From positions 49,474,182 to 49,538,181 of the forward strand of contig NC_069133.1 of assembly GCF_026914265.1 (NCBI RefSeq): a stretch of 64,000 nucleotides of DNA. Direction: 5' to 3'. The notes beneath the pieces were generated by a model. It ran no database searches, was not told the origin of the DNA, and saw only the letters and a list, made by a program, of their open reading frames with translations. The translations under genes were made by a program, and so were the position numbers. Below, one piece after another: positions 1-13,289 of the stretch. Position 1 is the stretch's first letter. Every line of letters begins with the position of its first letter. The stretch is from Mya arenaria (lineage: Eukaryota; Mollusca; Bivalvia; Myida; Myidae).

Positions 1-653
1 TGGTTTGGAAACGAGCAAACCGTACATGAAAATGTTCACGGTGCTCAACGCACCTGTGAATTATTTTCGGACTGCAATATCAAGGAGACCAAATTTGGCA
101 ACATTAAACTAACCTCAACACATGTAATTTGATGCTTGTAGTTCGACGTTGGAATGTTTTGGTTTCTGCATGAAAATTATTAGGTTGAAAATGTCTATTT
201 GGGTTGGCCAACCCTGCATTTAAAGCGGAAAATATTTACGAAAAGGGATACAAATGTTTTGTATTGCTTTCAATTTTAATTGTAAAAAGAATCAAGAATA
301 TGTTTGAAGCAAAACAATTTTATGTAACAATGATTATAAAACATTTTGAACGGTGAGAAACTTTGCTGGTGTTTTTTGCCTTAAAGGACATTCGAACAGG
401 GGAAATATCAGCACTGTAACACTAGGCTGTAGCACTACGGTGGCCATATTTGCAGCATTTTCACATGTATTCTGTACCTGGTGATTCGACATAACAATGT
501 TTTAACAGCATGTGAAATAATAACGTTTTGGTTTGCAACGCTACATATCATGTAGTAAAACGTATGGAAAAGCATTTTTATTGGTTTCGAGTTGACAAAA
601 ATATGTAAAAACGATAACGCATGTTGATTCCAGATGTATTATCGATGTTTTTT

Positions 654-2125
654 ATGCCCCCGAAGGTGGGCATATTAAAATCGCACCGTCCGTCCGTCCG
701 TCCGGCCGGCTCTGTAACTTTCCCTTGTATGGACAGATTTTAAAATAACTTGCCACATGTGTTCCACATACCAAGACGACGTGTGGCGTGCAAGACTCGT
801 GTCCCTACCTCAAAGGTCAAGGTCACACTTAGAGTTTATTCACAATGGAGTGCTGCATATAAGGACATAGAGTATAGGTTGTCGTGTCCGGGCTGTAACT
901 TTCTCTTGTATGAACAGATTTTAAAATAACTTGCCACATGTGTTCCACATACCAAGACGACGTGTCGTGTGCAAAACCTGTGTCCCTTCCTCAAAGGTCA
1001 AGGTCACACTTAGTGTTTATTCACAATGGAGTGCTGCATATAAGGACATAAAGTATAGGTTGTCGTGTCCGGGCTGTAACTTTCCCTTGTATGGACAGAT
1101 TTTAAAATAACTTGCCAAATATGTTCCACATACCAAGACGACGTGTCGCGTGCAAAACCCGTGTCCCTACCTCAAAGGTCAAGGTCACACTTAGAGATTA
1201 TTTACAATGGAGTGCTGCATATAACGACATAGAGTATAGGTTGTCGTGTCCGGGCTGTAACTTTCCCTTGTATGGACAGATTTTAAAATAACTTGCCACA
1301 TGTGTTCCACATACCAAGACGACGTATCGCCTGCAAGACCCGTGTCCCTACCTTAAAGGTCAAGGTCACACTTAGTGTTTATTCACAATGGAGTGCTGCA
1401 TATAAGGACATAGAGTATAGGTTGTCGTGTCCGGGCTGTAACTTTCTCTTGTATGGACAGATTTTAAAATAACTTGCCACATGTGTTCCACATACCAAGA
1501 CGACGTGTCGTGTGCAAGACCCGTGTCCCTGCCTCAAAGGTCAAGGTCACACATATTGTTTATTCACAATGGAGTGCTGCATATAAGGACATAGAGTATA
1601 GGTTGTCGCGTCCGGTCTGTAACTTTCCCTTGTATGGACAGATTTTAAAAAAATTGACACATGTGTTCCACATACCAAGACGACGTGTCGCGTGCAAGAC
1701 CCGTGTCCCTACCTCAAAGGTCAAGGTCACACTTAGTGTTTATTCACAATGAAGTGCTGCATATAAGGACATAGAGTATAGGTTGTCGTGTCAGGGCTGT
1801 TACTTTCCCTTGTATGGACAGATTTTAAAATCACTTGCTACATGTGTTCCACATACGAAGACAACGTGTCGTGTGCAAGACCCATGTCCCTACCTCTAAG
1901 GTGAAAGATACACTAAGTGTTTATTCACAAGGGAATTCTGAATATAAGGACATAACAGTGTAGGTTGTCAAGTATGGGTGGTATTTTTTATGTTCAGAGG
2001 CAATTTAAAATAACTTGCCATATGTATTTGACACGTAAAGGCAAGATAAACTTTTCATGTACTGACCTTGTTCGTAGGTCAATGTCACATTCGGGGGCAT
2101 TCGTCACATACTGTGACAGCTCTTG
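654..2125 (+). mobile_element. Pearl / Helentron-like non-autonomous element with 181-bp tandem core
   Basis: The element lies between T-rich flanks (TTTTTT before 654, TTTG after 2125). Subterminal inverted repeats ATGCCCCCGAA (654-664) and TTCGGGGGCAT (2090-2100) match perfectly. The 3' end has a hairpin GTCACA-tac-TGTGAC (2103-2117) followed by AGCTCTTG. The core is about seven tandem units of 180-182 bp; the recurrent ggctgtaac starts fall near 709, 891, 1072, 1253, 1434, 1614 and 1794. Paralogous satellite at 7487-7525 resembles the empty site. No transposase is encoded. This architecture fits bivalve pearl elements and HINEs, which are thought to be mobilised by Helentron Rep-helicases. 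That assignment is inference. Confidence 0.75.
700..1960 (+). repeat. 181-bp tandem repeat core with nuclear-receptor-like half sites
   Basis: About seven copies of a 180-182 bp unit form the core of the element at 654-2125. Most units contain AGGTCAAGGTCA, two abutting AGGTCA half sites, which also creates TCAAGGTCA. Units differ by scattered substitutions. Open frames across the units are by-products of the period and have no recognisable domain. Confidence 0.85.
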
Positions 2126-5100
2126 TTTGTTGTTATTGTTTCGAGGACAAATTGAATATGGGTGACAAAGTTTCTTACGAACAAGCAAAAGAAAGCTTAA
2201 CGGGGCGCTTTTTGTGGATATGCAAATAAAGTTTGCCAAGCAGCAAAATCACGGTTGCATCATTCGCCAACATTCAACTTCACTGAATCAATGGAATGTA
2301 TTGATTATTCAAATATGTTTTCAACAATATGCACACATATTTGCTTTGGAAATGTGTCGATTCGGTTTGATTAGTTGTAAATAAAATAAAGGCAAACCTT
2401 TGAAAATAAATTAAACTGCTTTTAATTTCTGAAAAGAAATGATACGAAACAGGGTGTTGTTTTATTGATTTCAGTGTGTGTGCGTTGTTTTCACTTGTCC
2501 CATTGTTTGGTCTTATTCGGTGTGATGTTATTTTGAGAAGAATGGCCTGACACGATAAAATACGTTTGAAACAGACTTAATGCCGTCATCACTTGAAAAT
2601 GTTAAACAAGACACGCCTTTGTTTAACTTCCCCCTTATTAACTGGCATTGAAACCGTAAACGTCAACGCTGCATAACCAGGCGGCAAAATCACAGATATC
2701 ATATTCGCCGCCTTTAAACATGACCCAATTTGTTTGTGGTGTTTGTATTTGTGAATGTGGTGTTAGTTTTTTTTTTCGTGTTTGTATTTGTGTATGTGAT
2801 TTTGATATGTTTGTGTCTATAGTTCATTGTCTTTTAGGCCTGTGCCTTGTGCTGACCCAAGGCGCGGATTATTTTTGTCTACTGGGCTGGTCCCTGTATG
2901 TATGTTTTATCGATAATTTAAAATTTATTGTTCGAGATTTGACATTGAAATGTTTTGTTTTCGGTTGGCAGTAGGCCGAATTCATCTCTTATAAACTGTA
3001 CGATAAAGTATGGGAAGTGTCGATATTCACAGATTAAATACATGTGTATAAACCAGGTTAAAAATGTTGATCCCTGAATAAGTAATTTTACTTGAAAATG
3101 TGTTGCTATATAATTTGCAACGTTGTGTAGTATTTTCGTGACATGCGAACAAAATTATTGTATTCGATTATCATTTTTGTAAAGGTTGAACAGCACTAAC
3201 CCTTTTTAGTTTTTGTCGTTCCTGGATTTGAAATGGGGGATATGTACGTCAAACATATATGCCACCTTTGACCTCTTGTGGTGCAGTTCCAACCTGGAAT
3301 GATTCTTTGCTTATTTATACCTTCAAGACAAAAGCATGTGGGAAGGATAAACATATTGACTCCCACGTATTCGCGACCATTACTTATGGAATAAGTTGCT
3401 TTGAAAGGAAGTCGATTTGCTTTAAGCAGTAAGTCATTTTTTCCCTATATATTAAGTAGGAAAACGTATAGAAAGTGTTTGAAATAATTTGTTATTGGTG
3501 TCGACTACATTAAATATACGAAATGGGTCAGATATAGGAATAGGCCAAACTCGCCACCATTTAACATTACTGAATAAATGCAACGTGGTGTTGGTGATTG
3601 AAATGTTTTGTTGAAACAACATGCAAAATTATTTGTTCGAAAATGGTTCGATTTTATTTGATTATAAGCTCTAAATATTATATAGAAATATGTTGAACGT
3701 TGATAAATTGCTTTATATTGCTTTTGTAAAGACTAAATTATATGGAAAGGGTTTACTTGTTTATTGATTGCAGTTAAGACTCGTGCTATTATTATATGTT
3801 GATTTTGTAACTGTCCCACCGTGTGGTCTTTTTAGTATGGTCTTATTTAGCGAGGAATAAGATGAACCACCAAAACATTCATTTGAAACGAACAAAATAG
3901 TTGACATAATTTTGGAAATAGGTGAAATAACACCTACTTTTCCCCACTATTGGCTTTGAAACTGAAAAGTGTCAACATTGTACCATGTTGAAATATCACG
4001 AAGGTCCTAATTGCCACCATTTAACTCCTTTTGATAATTTGTGAACGACATTGTGTGGTTTTATGTAGTGTGTTCTTATTAAGACAAAGTGTACGGAAAT
4101 TTAAGGGTTTTATTTTTATTGCTTTCAAAAAGACTGAAGTATATGAAAAGGGTAAACACATTGATTTAGATAAACATTAAAAAATGATGTGTGAAACAAC
4201 AAAACTCGTTAGAAATGGTTTTGGATACAAGCAAAACGTATATAGTGTTTTCTACGCGGTTCTCCACGAATTGTGAAAAAAACACAGTAATACGCGATCT
4301 TCAATTTGGTTTAACTGTACCATTTCTTTTTCCTATTGTCCTGACTGCTTTTTAAGCGGTAAATAAATACACTGAAACTGCCAAATCACGGTGACCAAAT
4401 GAGGCACCGTTAAACTAACCTCAACACGTGTAATTTGATTTTGGTAGTTCGACATTGGAATGTTTTTAAATGGGACTTGTCAGATGCAGCAACGTCGTGA
4501 TGCCGAATGCTTGACATTATTTAAGTACCGTGTTCATAAATGGGATCTAGCTCAGTGTGCTCTTTATTAACAATGAATACGATCTGGAACGGTACAGGCA
4601 TAACTGGTTGACTCTATAACAAACAATGGCACAATGATTTGTAAGCATGTCATTTATACATGTATACTCACAATCTTATAGTTTTTATACCCGCATTTCC
4701 GATAGAAATGTCCATAGGGGTTGGCCAACCCGGCTTAAAAGGGGAAATGTGTATGGAAAGGGATTAAATTGTGTTGTAATGCTTTCAAGATGACTAGTTT
4801 GCGAAAAGCATAAAGAATGATGTTTGAAGCGAACCATTTGTGTGTGAACATAAATGTAAAAGGTTTAACTATGAGAACCATTGTTGTTTTTCGTCCTAAA
4901 TGACATTCAAACTTATATCATCACTGCATCACTTAGAGGAGCAAAATTACGGTGGGAGCAATTTTACATGGTGTTTGTACCTGGGGATTCGACATTACAA
5001 TGTTTTTGTAGTAGAATGAATAATTACTTACTTTGAAAAATTGTCGTTTTGAAATGCAACACAAGTAGGAAAACGTATAGAAAAGTATTAGAAGGAAGTG

Positions 5101-5699
5101 TTTTGGTTTAACGAATCTACTAAAATTATGAAAAAGATCAAACATATTGAATCCAAGTGTATTTTTGTGTTGTTTTTTTTTTTCGTTTTCGGTGACGAAT
5201 GAAAATAGGGTTATATGCCTCGCACTCTGATGGTAAGAACAAGCAAAAACAACGCACAACGGGGCGCTCTTGGGCGCAGATGCAAATGAAATCATTTGTC
5301 GATTTTTTACCCTAATTGGTATTGAATCGAAATTTTCAACACGTACTGAATTTAACAGCAGCAAACTCACGGTTGCATCCTTTGCCAACATAAAACTAAA
5401 CTGAATAAATTGAACGTGTTGTTGGTGATACAAATATTTTGTTAACATTTGGAAATGTGTCGATTTCCTGTTTTGTTTGCTTTAAATAAAGAATAGGAAA
5501 AAATTTGCAAATAGAATAAATTGTTGTAGCTTTTTATTGTTAAAAAGATAAAATTATACAAGAAAGAATGTTTTTATTATTGTTACCAGAACAAATACTT
5601 GTTAGTGTATGTGTTTTTTTACATGTTCCATTGCATTGTATTATTAATGCTGTCCTCATATTGGAAAAGCTTCAACAATACCGACCTTTGTTTAACTGT

Positions 5700-5714
5700 A
5701 CCCCCCCCCCCCCC
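5700..5714. repeat. Poly(C) tract
   Basis: A homopolymeric C run lies inside the satellite-like region. It is prone to length error in sequencing. Confidence 0.9.
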
Positions 5715-8700
5715 AATAAAATGGCATTAAAACCGAGAACGTCATCGATGCATTACCAGCGGCTTAAATAAGGAGGTCGTATACGCCACTTAAACTTGAC
5801 TCAATAAATTAAAGAAATATTGTATTCGACATTGAATTGTTTTGTTAACATCTAAAATTAATTGATTTGAAAAGATGTCGAATTTGGTTGGCAGTAGGCC
5901 AATTTAACCGTTTAAAAATGTACGTAAACGTAACTATTAAATACTTTTCATGGTTTTAATTGATAAACACCTAGATTTATATTTGATGTATGAAGTCTGT
6001 TGTTTGTGAATATTTGTGTTGTTGTTCCATGTTTTTGGTTTGTATGGAGTTTTGTGTTGTTGTTGTTGTGTTCCATGTCATTGGCGTTGACACTGTGCCG
6101 AGGTTTATGTTTAAACCTTCGACTACTGTACTTGTTTCTGTAGTTTATCATATACATATAGACAAAAATTATATATATAAACACGATTGATCCCTGACTA
6201 ACCAATTTCATTTAAAAATGCTTGACTATAATGTGCAACATTGTGTTATCTATTTTCGTGACAAATTGCATTAAACGTTAAACTAGTGTTTGACGCGAAC
6301 ACAATAATTGTATGCGATTATTATTTTGGAAAAGGTTGAACAACACTAATTTTTTTATGTTTTTGCCATTCCTGGAAATGAAAAGAAAATACCTCATTCG
6401 TATGCAAGATTTGCATATATGCCACCTTTGATTGTTTGTGGTGCTGTTCCACACTGCGGTCTTTATTTGACATCATGCAAAATTATTTGCTTTGAGCATT
6501 GAGGTTGGCCAACCCTACATCAAATGTAGAAAATTGTATGAGTAAGGATTGAAATGTCTTTTGTTTCTTTTTTTCTACAAAAGTATGTGAAAAGGGTAAG
6601 AAAATATTGATTCCAACACAAACTAGTTTATTTAAATTTGAAACAGACCAAGTGTTTGCGATCACGAATGTGGAAATAGTTGAGTAGTGAGAACCTTTGG
6701 TATAACCTTTGTATATTTTTTGCTCAATGGCATACAAACTTGGAATAAATATCAACACTGTATCACTAGGCTGCGAAATAGTCGTGACCATTACCATTGC
6801 AATGTGTTGCTGGTAATTCGACATAAAAACGTGAAGAAAAACGTATGGGAAATGACAGCTTTGAACTAGATAAAAAAGGTTAACAATGCTGATTCGAGAT
6901 AGAATGTTATTACTGTTCTGTTTCCTGAAAGCTGTTGTTGTGTAATTTGTAAAACTGACATTACCCGTTAGAAATCTTGGAAACGCGCAAAAACAATTCT
7001 ATGCGATCATCAATTTGAAAAAGGTTATTTCAAAAATGACATGAATCGAAATGGTTTAGGAAAGGAGCGAAACGTATATAGTGTTCACCACGTTGCTCCA
7101 GCCATCTATGATTTTGAAAAACTGACAAATCAGTTGCATGCAAGTATAAATTTGAAAACAAATGTTTAACTGTACCAAGCAACGTTTTTGTTGCTTTTGC
7201 CCTTGATATTCAAACGCAAAATTAGAACACTGTATCACCGGACTGCGGAATCACGTGGACCAAATTTGGCACAATTTAACTTACCCCAACACATGTTTGG
7301 TGTTGGTAGTTCGACTTTGAAATGTGTTTAAATCCGCATGCAGAAATATTTGCGTTAAACAATGTCTACTTCGGTTGGCCAACCCTGCATATAAAGTAGA
7401 AATATGTACTGGAAAGGATTTTAATGTGTTTTATTGGTTTCGGGTAGACTTAAAAATGTTAAAACGATAAAGCATGTTGATTTGAGATGTACTATTGTGT
7501 TTTTGTTGTTGTTTTTTCGAGGACAGATTGAAAAGGGGTGACAATATGGTAAGTGCAAACTAGCAAAACAAAGCTTAACGGAGAACTTTTGTGTGCATAT
7601 GCACATGAAGTCATTTGCCGATTCTTTTTCGTTAATTGGTATTGAATCGGAATATGTCAACATGTACTGAATTAGCAAGCAGCAAAATCACAGTGGTATC
7701 ATTCGCCAACATTCAACTTCACTAAGGAAATGGAATGTGTTGATGATTCAAATATTTTGTCAACAATATGCAAACATATTTGCATTGAAAATGTGTCGAT
7801 TTGGTTTGATTTGTTCTAAATGAAATACAGGAAAACCTTAGCAAATTAATTAAAATGCTTTTAATTGCTGGAATAAAAGATTAACTACCACAAAACAGTG
7901 CGTTATTTTATTGATTAAAGAACAAACACTTGCGTTGTATGTGTATGCGTTTTTTTACATTGTTTGGTCTTATTCGGCGTGATGTTACTCAGCGAAGACT
8001 GGACTGAAACGTTGAAAATACGTTTGAAACGAACTTAATGTTGTCATCATATTGGAAAAGGTAAAACAGCAGAACCCTTTGTTAAACTTCAGCCTTGTTA
8101 ACTAGCATTCGGACACCGTAAACGCTGCGTCACCAGGTAGCAAAATCACAGATATCACATTTGCCATCTTTAAACATGACTCAATTTGTTTGTGGCATTT
8201 GTATTTTTGTGTGTGGTGTTTGTTTTTTGTGTAAGCATTTCGTGTTTGTATTTGTGCATGTGATGTGCGCCTAAAGTTCATTATCTTTTGCCCTTGCCTT
8301 ATGCCCCTAACAGGAACTATTTTCGAATTTTCGACAACTGGACTTGTCCCTGTATTTATGTTTTATCGATAATTTGAAATGTATTGTTGGAGATTCGATG
8401 TTTTGTTTTCGTTTGGCAGTAGGCCGATTTCAATTGTTATAAACTGTTCGAAAATATATGGGAAGTGAAATGATGCCTTTCGAAGTTTCGATATAAAAAA
8501 CCCTTTCATGGATTTGAAAGGGGGCATACGTTCGTCATTCGTACGCAAAATCAAGATTTCCATATATGCTACCTTTAACCTTTTGAGGGGCAGTTCCACC
8601 CTGTACATCGTACGAGAAAGGATTGAAATGACTTATTTTAACCTTTTAATCAAAAGCATGTGAAAAGGATAAACATAAATGATTCCAACAAAAACTTTTT

Positions 8701-8842
8701 TTTATGTTTTGAACAATACAACTATATGCGATCATTAATGTGGAAATAGTTGAAAACTGATAACCTTTGGTAGATTGTTTGCGCAAAATGGCATTCAAAT
8801 TAAGAATGAATATCAACACTGTACCACTAGGCCGCAACATTA

Positions 8843-8975
8843 CCGCGAATTATGTCCCAGCCAGCAAACCATATGGGTTACTATATGGGCCCCATCTGGG
8901 TCCCACATGGGTTTGCAACAGGGCTCAATGCGGGTCCCATATGGGCTTTTTGTCCAGATTCAGCCCATATGGGTA
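8843..8975. mobile_element. Short CATATGGG-rich insert
   Basis: A GC-richer stretch of about 130 bp is dominated by catatggg, atgggccccat and gggtcccatatggg. It interrupts a satellite unit. The uninterrupted counterparts at about 6770-6815 and 15855-15905 pass directly from the tgcaaca block to gcgaccatt. Similar catatggg repeats are common in invertebrate genomes. The exact ends are uncertain. Confidence 0.5.
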
Positions 8976-9633
8976 TTCGCGACCATTACTAATGGAATGT
9001 GTTGCTGGTTATTCGACATAAAAATGTTGCTATCCGCATGTAGAATTATTTGCTTTAAAAAATGCTGATTTGGTTCGCACTAAGCCACATTTAGCCCTAT
9101 ATACCATGTAGGAAAAGGTAATGAAAGTGTTTAAAATAGGGATGCAAACGAATATTCGAATATTCGATCGAACGTTTAGTATTCGAATGTTAAAATTGGT
9201 ATTCGAATATTCGATTATTTTTTTCAAAAAATAATGATATAAACCTTGAGTCTTTAGGGCAGTTGTTGTGTTTAAAATTATATTGTCTTGTTTTTACAAC
9301 AATACGCATCTTGTGCCTGAGGCGTTAACGAGATGACAATCGAGTGTGCGTCATGTGTCAATTAGGGATCGATCGTAGGGTACTATAAACAGTGTCCATA
9401 ATTGTAAAATAACTGGCTATTAGGAAGTGACATCAAACAAGTTTAATTGATTTTCAATTCTTTTAAATGACCATGCCAATTAAGAATTTAAGGAAGCGGC
9501 CTTCACACCCTCTTGTCAGTTTGCCTGCCAATTAAGCTGAGCAATATTGCTCAAATCGGTGATTGATATTATACGCTGAAAGTAGATACCACTTCATTCC
9601 TTCAGAATATATGTTCGCAAAACATAAGTTAAA

Positions 9634-9656
9634 CTTATTATTATTATTATTATTAT
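9634..9656. repeat. (TTA)n microsatellite
   Basis: A short TTA repeat lies in the hAT element upstream of the transposase remnant. Confidence 0.85.
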
Positions 9657-9689
9657 ATATTACATTTGTATTTCTTAACAACGTAAAAG

Positions 9690-10936
9690 ATGCCAGCCAC
9701 ATCTGAAGTATGGACTTATTTCACGCGCTCTGTTGACAAGAAATCTGTCACGTGCAAACTATGCAGTGTGAGGTTGTCGTACATGGGCACGACGACTAAT
9801 CTCTGGAATCACGTGAAGGCTAAGCATCCGAGTTCTCAAAGTGAAAGCAGTAAACAGCAATCAATGAAAAAGTTAAGCGTTTCTGGTCTTAAACATGATT
9901 TGTGTTCTGGGTGCTTTGGGCAAACACTGCAGCTGGCCATCAAGCCGGCATTTGCTCTCCCGGATGTCAACAGGGTCGTCTCCAGATGTCGTAAGCTGGT
10001 CGGGCACATCAAACACTCGACTACATTGACGGCCGAAATGCGCAAGCGCCAAGCTACTCTAAAGGTGCCCAAACACGAGCTGGTGCAGGATGTTACAACC
10101 CGATGGAACATCACGCATGCTATACTGGCCCGGCTGAACGAGCAACGCCGCGTCCTGTCCGACCTCATGCTAGACACTCGGGTTACCCGGAAGGCCGACC
10201 AGCACCTGTCGTTGAAGGACGGCGAGTGGACCGTCGTCTCCGAGCTGAGTGACGTACTCAGTCATTTGACTGAGACGACTTCGTATATGTCAACGGAGAA
10301 GAACGTGTCATGCAGTGAAGTTTATCTCATCGTAACAAGTCTTTTGGACAACACACTCCGTGCATGCGAGGCTGATTCCCATGTCGTCAAGGAAGTGAAG
10401 GGTGTTATTGCTGCTGAGCTTCGTCGCCGCTTCCGACCTTCGAACGATGCCACCGCCACATCCACCCTAGTCCTTGCCGCTCTATTGGACCCCCGCTACA
10501 AAGACCTGGACTTCCTGTCAATGGAACAGCGGCGCTACACGGAAGACGCGCTCGAGAGTAGATTGGACGATGTTCCATTTCGGTTGCCAACCCCGACGAG
10601 AGTGCGTCAACACCCTCCAAACGACCCCGTCTCAGCTTCATGGTTCCAAAGACGGCTAACGACGAGCTGCGTCGGTACCGGCACGAACCTTCCGACGAGG
10701 AGGCCACTCCACTTGCATGATGGAAAAAGAACGAGGGACGCTTTCCTCGCGTTGCACATGTTGCTCGCCAACTGCTTGGGATACCTGCGACGTCTGTGCC
10801 ATCAGAAAGAATTTTCTCCTGCGCCGGACTCATTGTTAACAAACTTAGAAACAGACTGTCATGTGATCTTGTTGATAAGATAATATTTCTGAATAAGAAC
10901 AAGGCCATCATATGTGATGATTTTATTGATGAGTGA
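9690..10936 (+). pseudogene. hAT (ZBED-like) transposase remnant
   Basis: An open frame of 397 codons (9690-10883) starts with a BED zinc finger (residues about 5-46; C22, C25, H41, H46). It then jumps to the central hAT region (FGQTLQLAIK, TRWN, LLDPRYK). Most of the segment normally between the BED finger and FGQTLQL is missing, including part of the expected catalytic core. From about 10,570 the homologous reading continues in another frame, which carries the hAT C-terminal dimerisation motif (SVPSERIFS, KLRNRL) and ends at TGA 10934-10936. That frame also contains one internal stop. Deletion, frameshift and stop make it inactive. In structure it resembles ZBED-type transposases; orthology to a host ZBED gene is unlikely because it sits inside TIRs. 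Confidence 0.88.
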
Positions 10937-12419
10937 TTTCATTGAATTGTATGTGCTTGTTATGTGCTTGTTATGTGCTAGATATGTATTTCATATGTCG
11001 ATGTAATAATATTCGACACGCTGCTATGTATTGTATTGTATTACGATAACACTAGAAACATTCGACAGATAAAGAAAAGGGTATCGTGGTTTATAACTAA
11101 AATTAATAGATAACTATAACTTTTTAAAGATTCAATTTTTATCGAATATTCGAATATTCGATCGAAAGAATTACCGAATATTCGAATATCGATTTTGCCA
11201 TTCGTTTGCATCCCTAGTTTAAAATGCTTTGTTTTGGGTTTCGACTACACTAAATTATATGCAATGGATCATATATGTTGATACAAAGTAATACGATTTT
11301 TGTTTGTGTTTTTACGGAAGTGGCGCGGCCCCCTAGGCAAGTAAATTGGATAAAAAATATGCCTCACACTCGACGATTATATCTAAACGTGCCAAAACGG
11401 TACGGTTTTTAGAACAACTTTGTCCCATTGAAAGCTCTCATACTTAGAGAGAAATGACTTGTAACGATATTAAAAGATGTTGGAAACATAACAATTGTAT
11501 GCGATCATGAACAAGAGGGAGGTTTTGTTGTTCGTATTTTGTAAAAATCAAAATTGCCATCAACGGGATTGGATCCGGAAAATATTTCCTCACGGCATTA
11601 CCGGGCCGCAAACTAACGGTGGCCCGTTGGCCATATTCGCCCCCAATCATTTACGGAATAGTTGGCATATTTTGTTGTTGGCAATTCGGCAATGGAGCAA
11701 ACTTATTTGCTGTAAATATATCGATATTGTGTTGTTATTTCCCACAATGACATTAAGCGTTAGAAATGCCATTGGAATTATGCAATATAGTTGTAAGCGA
11801 TCCTCAGTTTGGAAAAGGTTTAACTGAAACGGCATTTCTTTGTTTTGCCCTCACATTCAAACAGAACATAACATTGCATCTCCGGACTGTAAACCTATGG
11901 TGCACAAACTCGCCACCATTTAACTTGACTGAATAAATGCAACGTGATGTTGGTGATTAAATTGTTCAGTTGAAACAACATGCAAAATTATTTGCTTCGA
12001 AAATGTAACGATTTTATTTGATTATAAGCTCTAAATATTATATAGAAATATGTTGAACGTTGATTACATTGCTTTATATTGCTTTCGCAAAAACTAAATT
12101 ATATGGCAAGGGTATATTGTGTTATTGTATATATTGATTTTGTAACTGTCACACACGCCCACCGTGTGGTCATTTTTAGTGCGGTCTTATTTTGTGAGGA
12201 ATAACATGAACCACCAAAAGATTACGTTTGAAACGAACAAAATAGCGGACATAATTTTGGAAATAGGTGAAATAACACAACTTCTGTTAAACTTTTCCCC
12301 ATTATTGGGTTCGATGCTGAGAGTTCGCATTGCACCATGTTGAAATATCACAGAGGTCCTAATGGCCACCGTTTAACTTGTTTTGGTAATTTGTGATCGA
12401 CATTGTGTGGTCTTATTTA

Positions 12420-12647
12420 CAGTGCCGTAGCTACACTGAGGCATATAACAATTTCTATAGCTCTAAAAATAACTCTTTTCGACTTACTTCATTTGCCTCA
12501 ATGTACACACCATCAATCGACCAAAGATACTCCAGAATGCAGGAAATCGCTTCTTGCAAAAAAACATTTTGCGGGGGGGGGGGGCATCCACCGGACCCCC
12601 ATAGACCGTTCTGCCTCGGTGTTTTTATAAGTCTGTCTACGGCACTG
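12420..12647. mobile_element. Short TIR element (MITE), 228 bp
   Basis: Terminal inverted repeats CAGTGCCGTAG (12420-12430) and CTACGGCACTG (12637-12647) bound a segment that interrupts a satellite block; the uninterrupted relative is near 4056. ATTTA occurs on both sides and may be the target duplication. The CAGTG..GTAG ends resemble hAT-type MITEs, but an 8-bp duplication is not seen. It contains a G run near 12,576. It has no coding potential. Confidence 0.65.
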
Positions 12648-13289
12648 ATTTAGTGTGTTCATATGAAGAGAAATTGTACGGAAAATTAAGGGTTTCAATT
12701 TTTATTGCTTTGAAAAAGACTGAAATATATGAAAAGGGTAAACACATTGATTAAGAGTAAACATTTCAAAATTATGTGTGAAACAAAAAAAGTCTTTAGA
12801 AATGGTTTTGGATACAAGCAAAACGTATATGAAGTTTTTCACGCGGTGCTCCACGAATCTGTCGTTTAACCCATTGTGAAAAAAAAAACGTATTTCCGTT
12901 GAAAATTTCTATTTTGGTTGGCCAACCCTGCGTAATAATAGAAATATGTACGGAAAGGGATACCAATGTGTTTTATTAATTTTGAACGGAATAACTCGAG
13001 TTTGTAAAAGCGTAAGGAATGATTTTTGAAGGCAAACAAGTGTTTGTGATTGTAGGTGTATATGATCATGAGTTTCAAGGAGGTTTATCAGTGTTTTATT
13101 GCTTTCAAAAGGATTCAAGTCTTTAATAAACGCTAAGAAAATGTTTGAAGCAAAGCAGCATGTATAAAAAATAGCTTTGCAAATTTGTCTTTTTGGTTTG
13201 CAATACTACATAACATGTAGGAAAACGTACGGAACGTTATTAAAAAGCATTGTGATTGGTTTCGAATAGACCAAAAATTTTGTGGTGTT

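Larger units (their letters stand above)
9137..11216 (+). mobile_element. hAT-superfamily DNA transposon, degenerate
   Basis: The element has perfect 17-bp terminal inverted repeats beginning TAGGGATGCAAACGAAT (9137-9153 and reverse complement 11200-11216). It is flanked by an exact 8-bp target duplication GTTTAAAA (9129-9136 and 11217-11224), the length typical of hAT insertions. Subterminal regions are rich in the palindrome cgaatattcg. The interior holds a broken BED-zinc-finger transposase gene on the same strand. The clean target duplication suggests insertion later than the decay of the surrounding satellite. Confidence 0.93.

Noticed and set aside
1474..1752. Open frame of 92 codons across the 181-bp repeats
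   Set aside because: It simply follows the repeat period, and neighbouring units break it with substitutions. No domain.
4933..5448. 171-codon minus-strand frame in the satellite region
   Set aside because: Composition is that of AT-rich repeat DNA, there is no family resemblance, and paralogous blocks do not keep it open.
5990..6190. Short hydrophobic frames recurring near 5990, 13496, 17809 and 20050
   Set aside because: They come from the same T/G-rich satellite module. Frames are interrupted differently in each copy.
10405..10911. 168-codon minus-strand frame inside the hAT element
   Set aside because: It is antisense to the recognisable transposase sequence, so a shadow.
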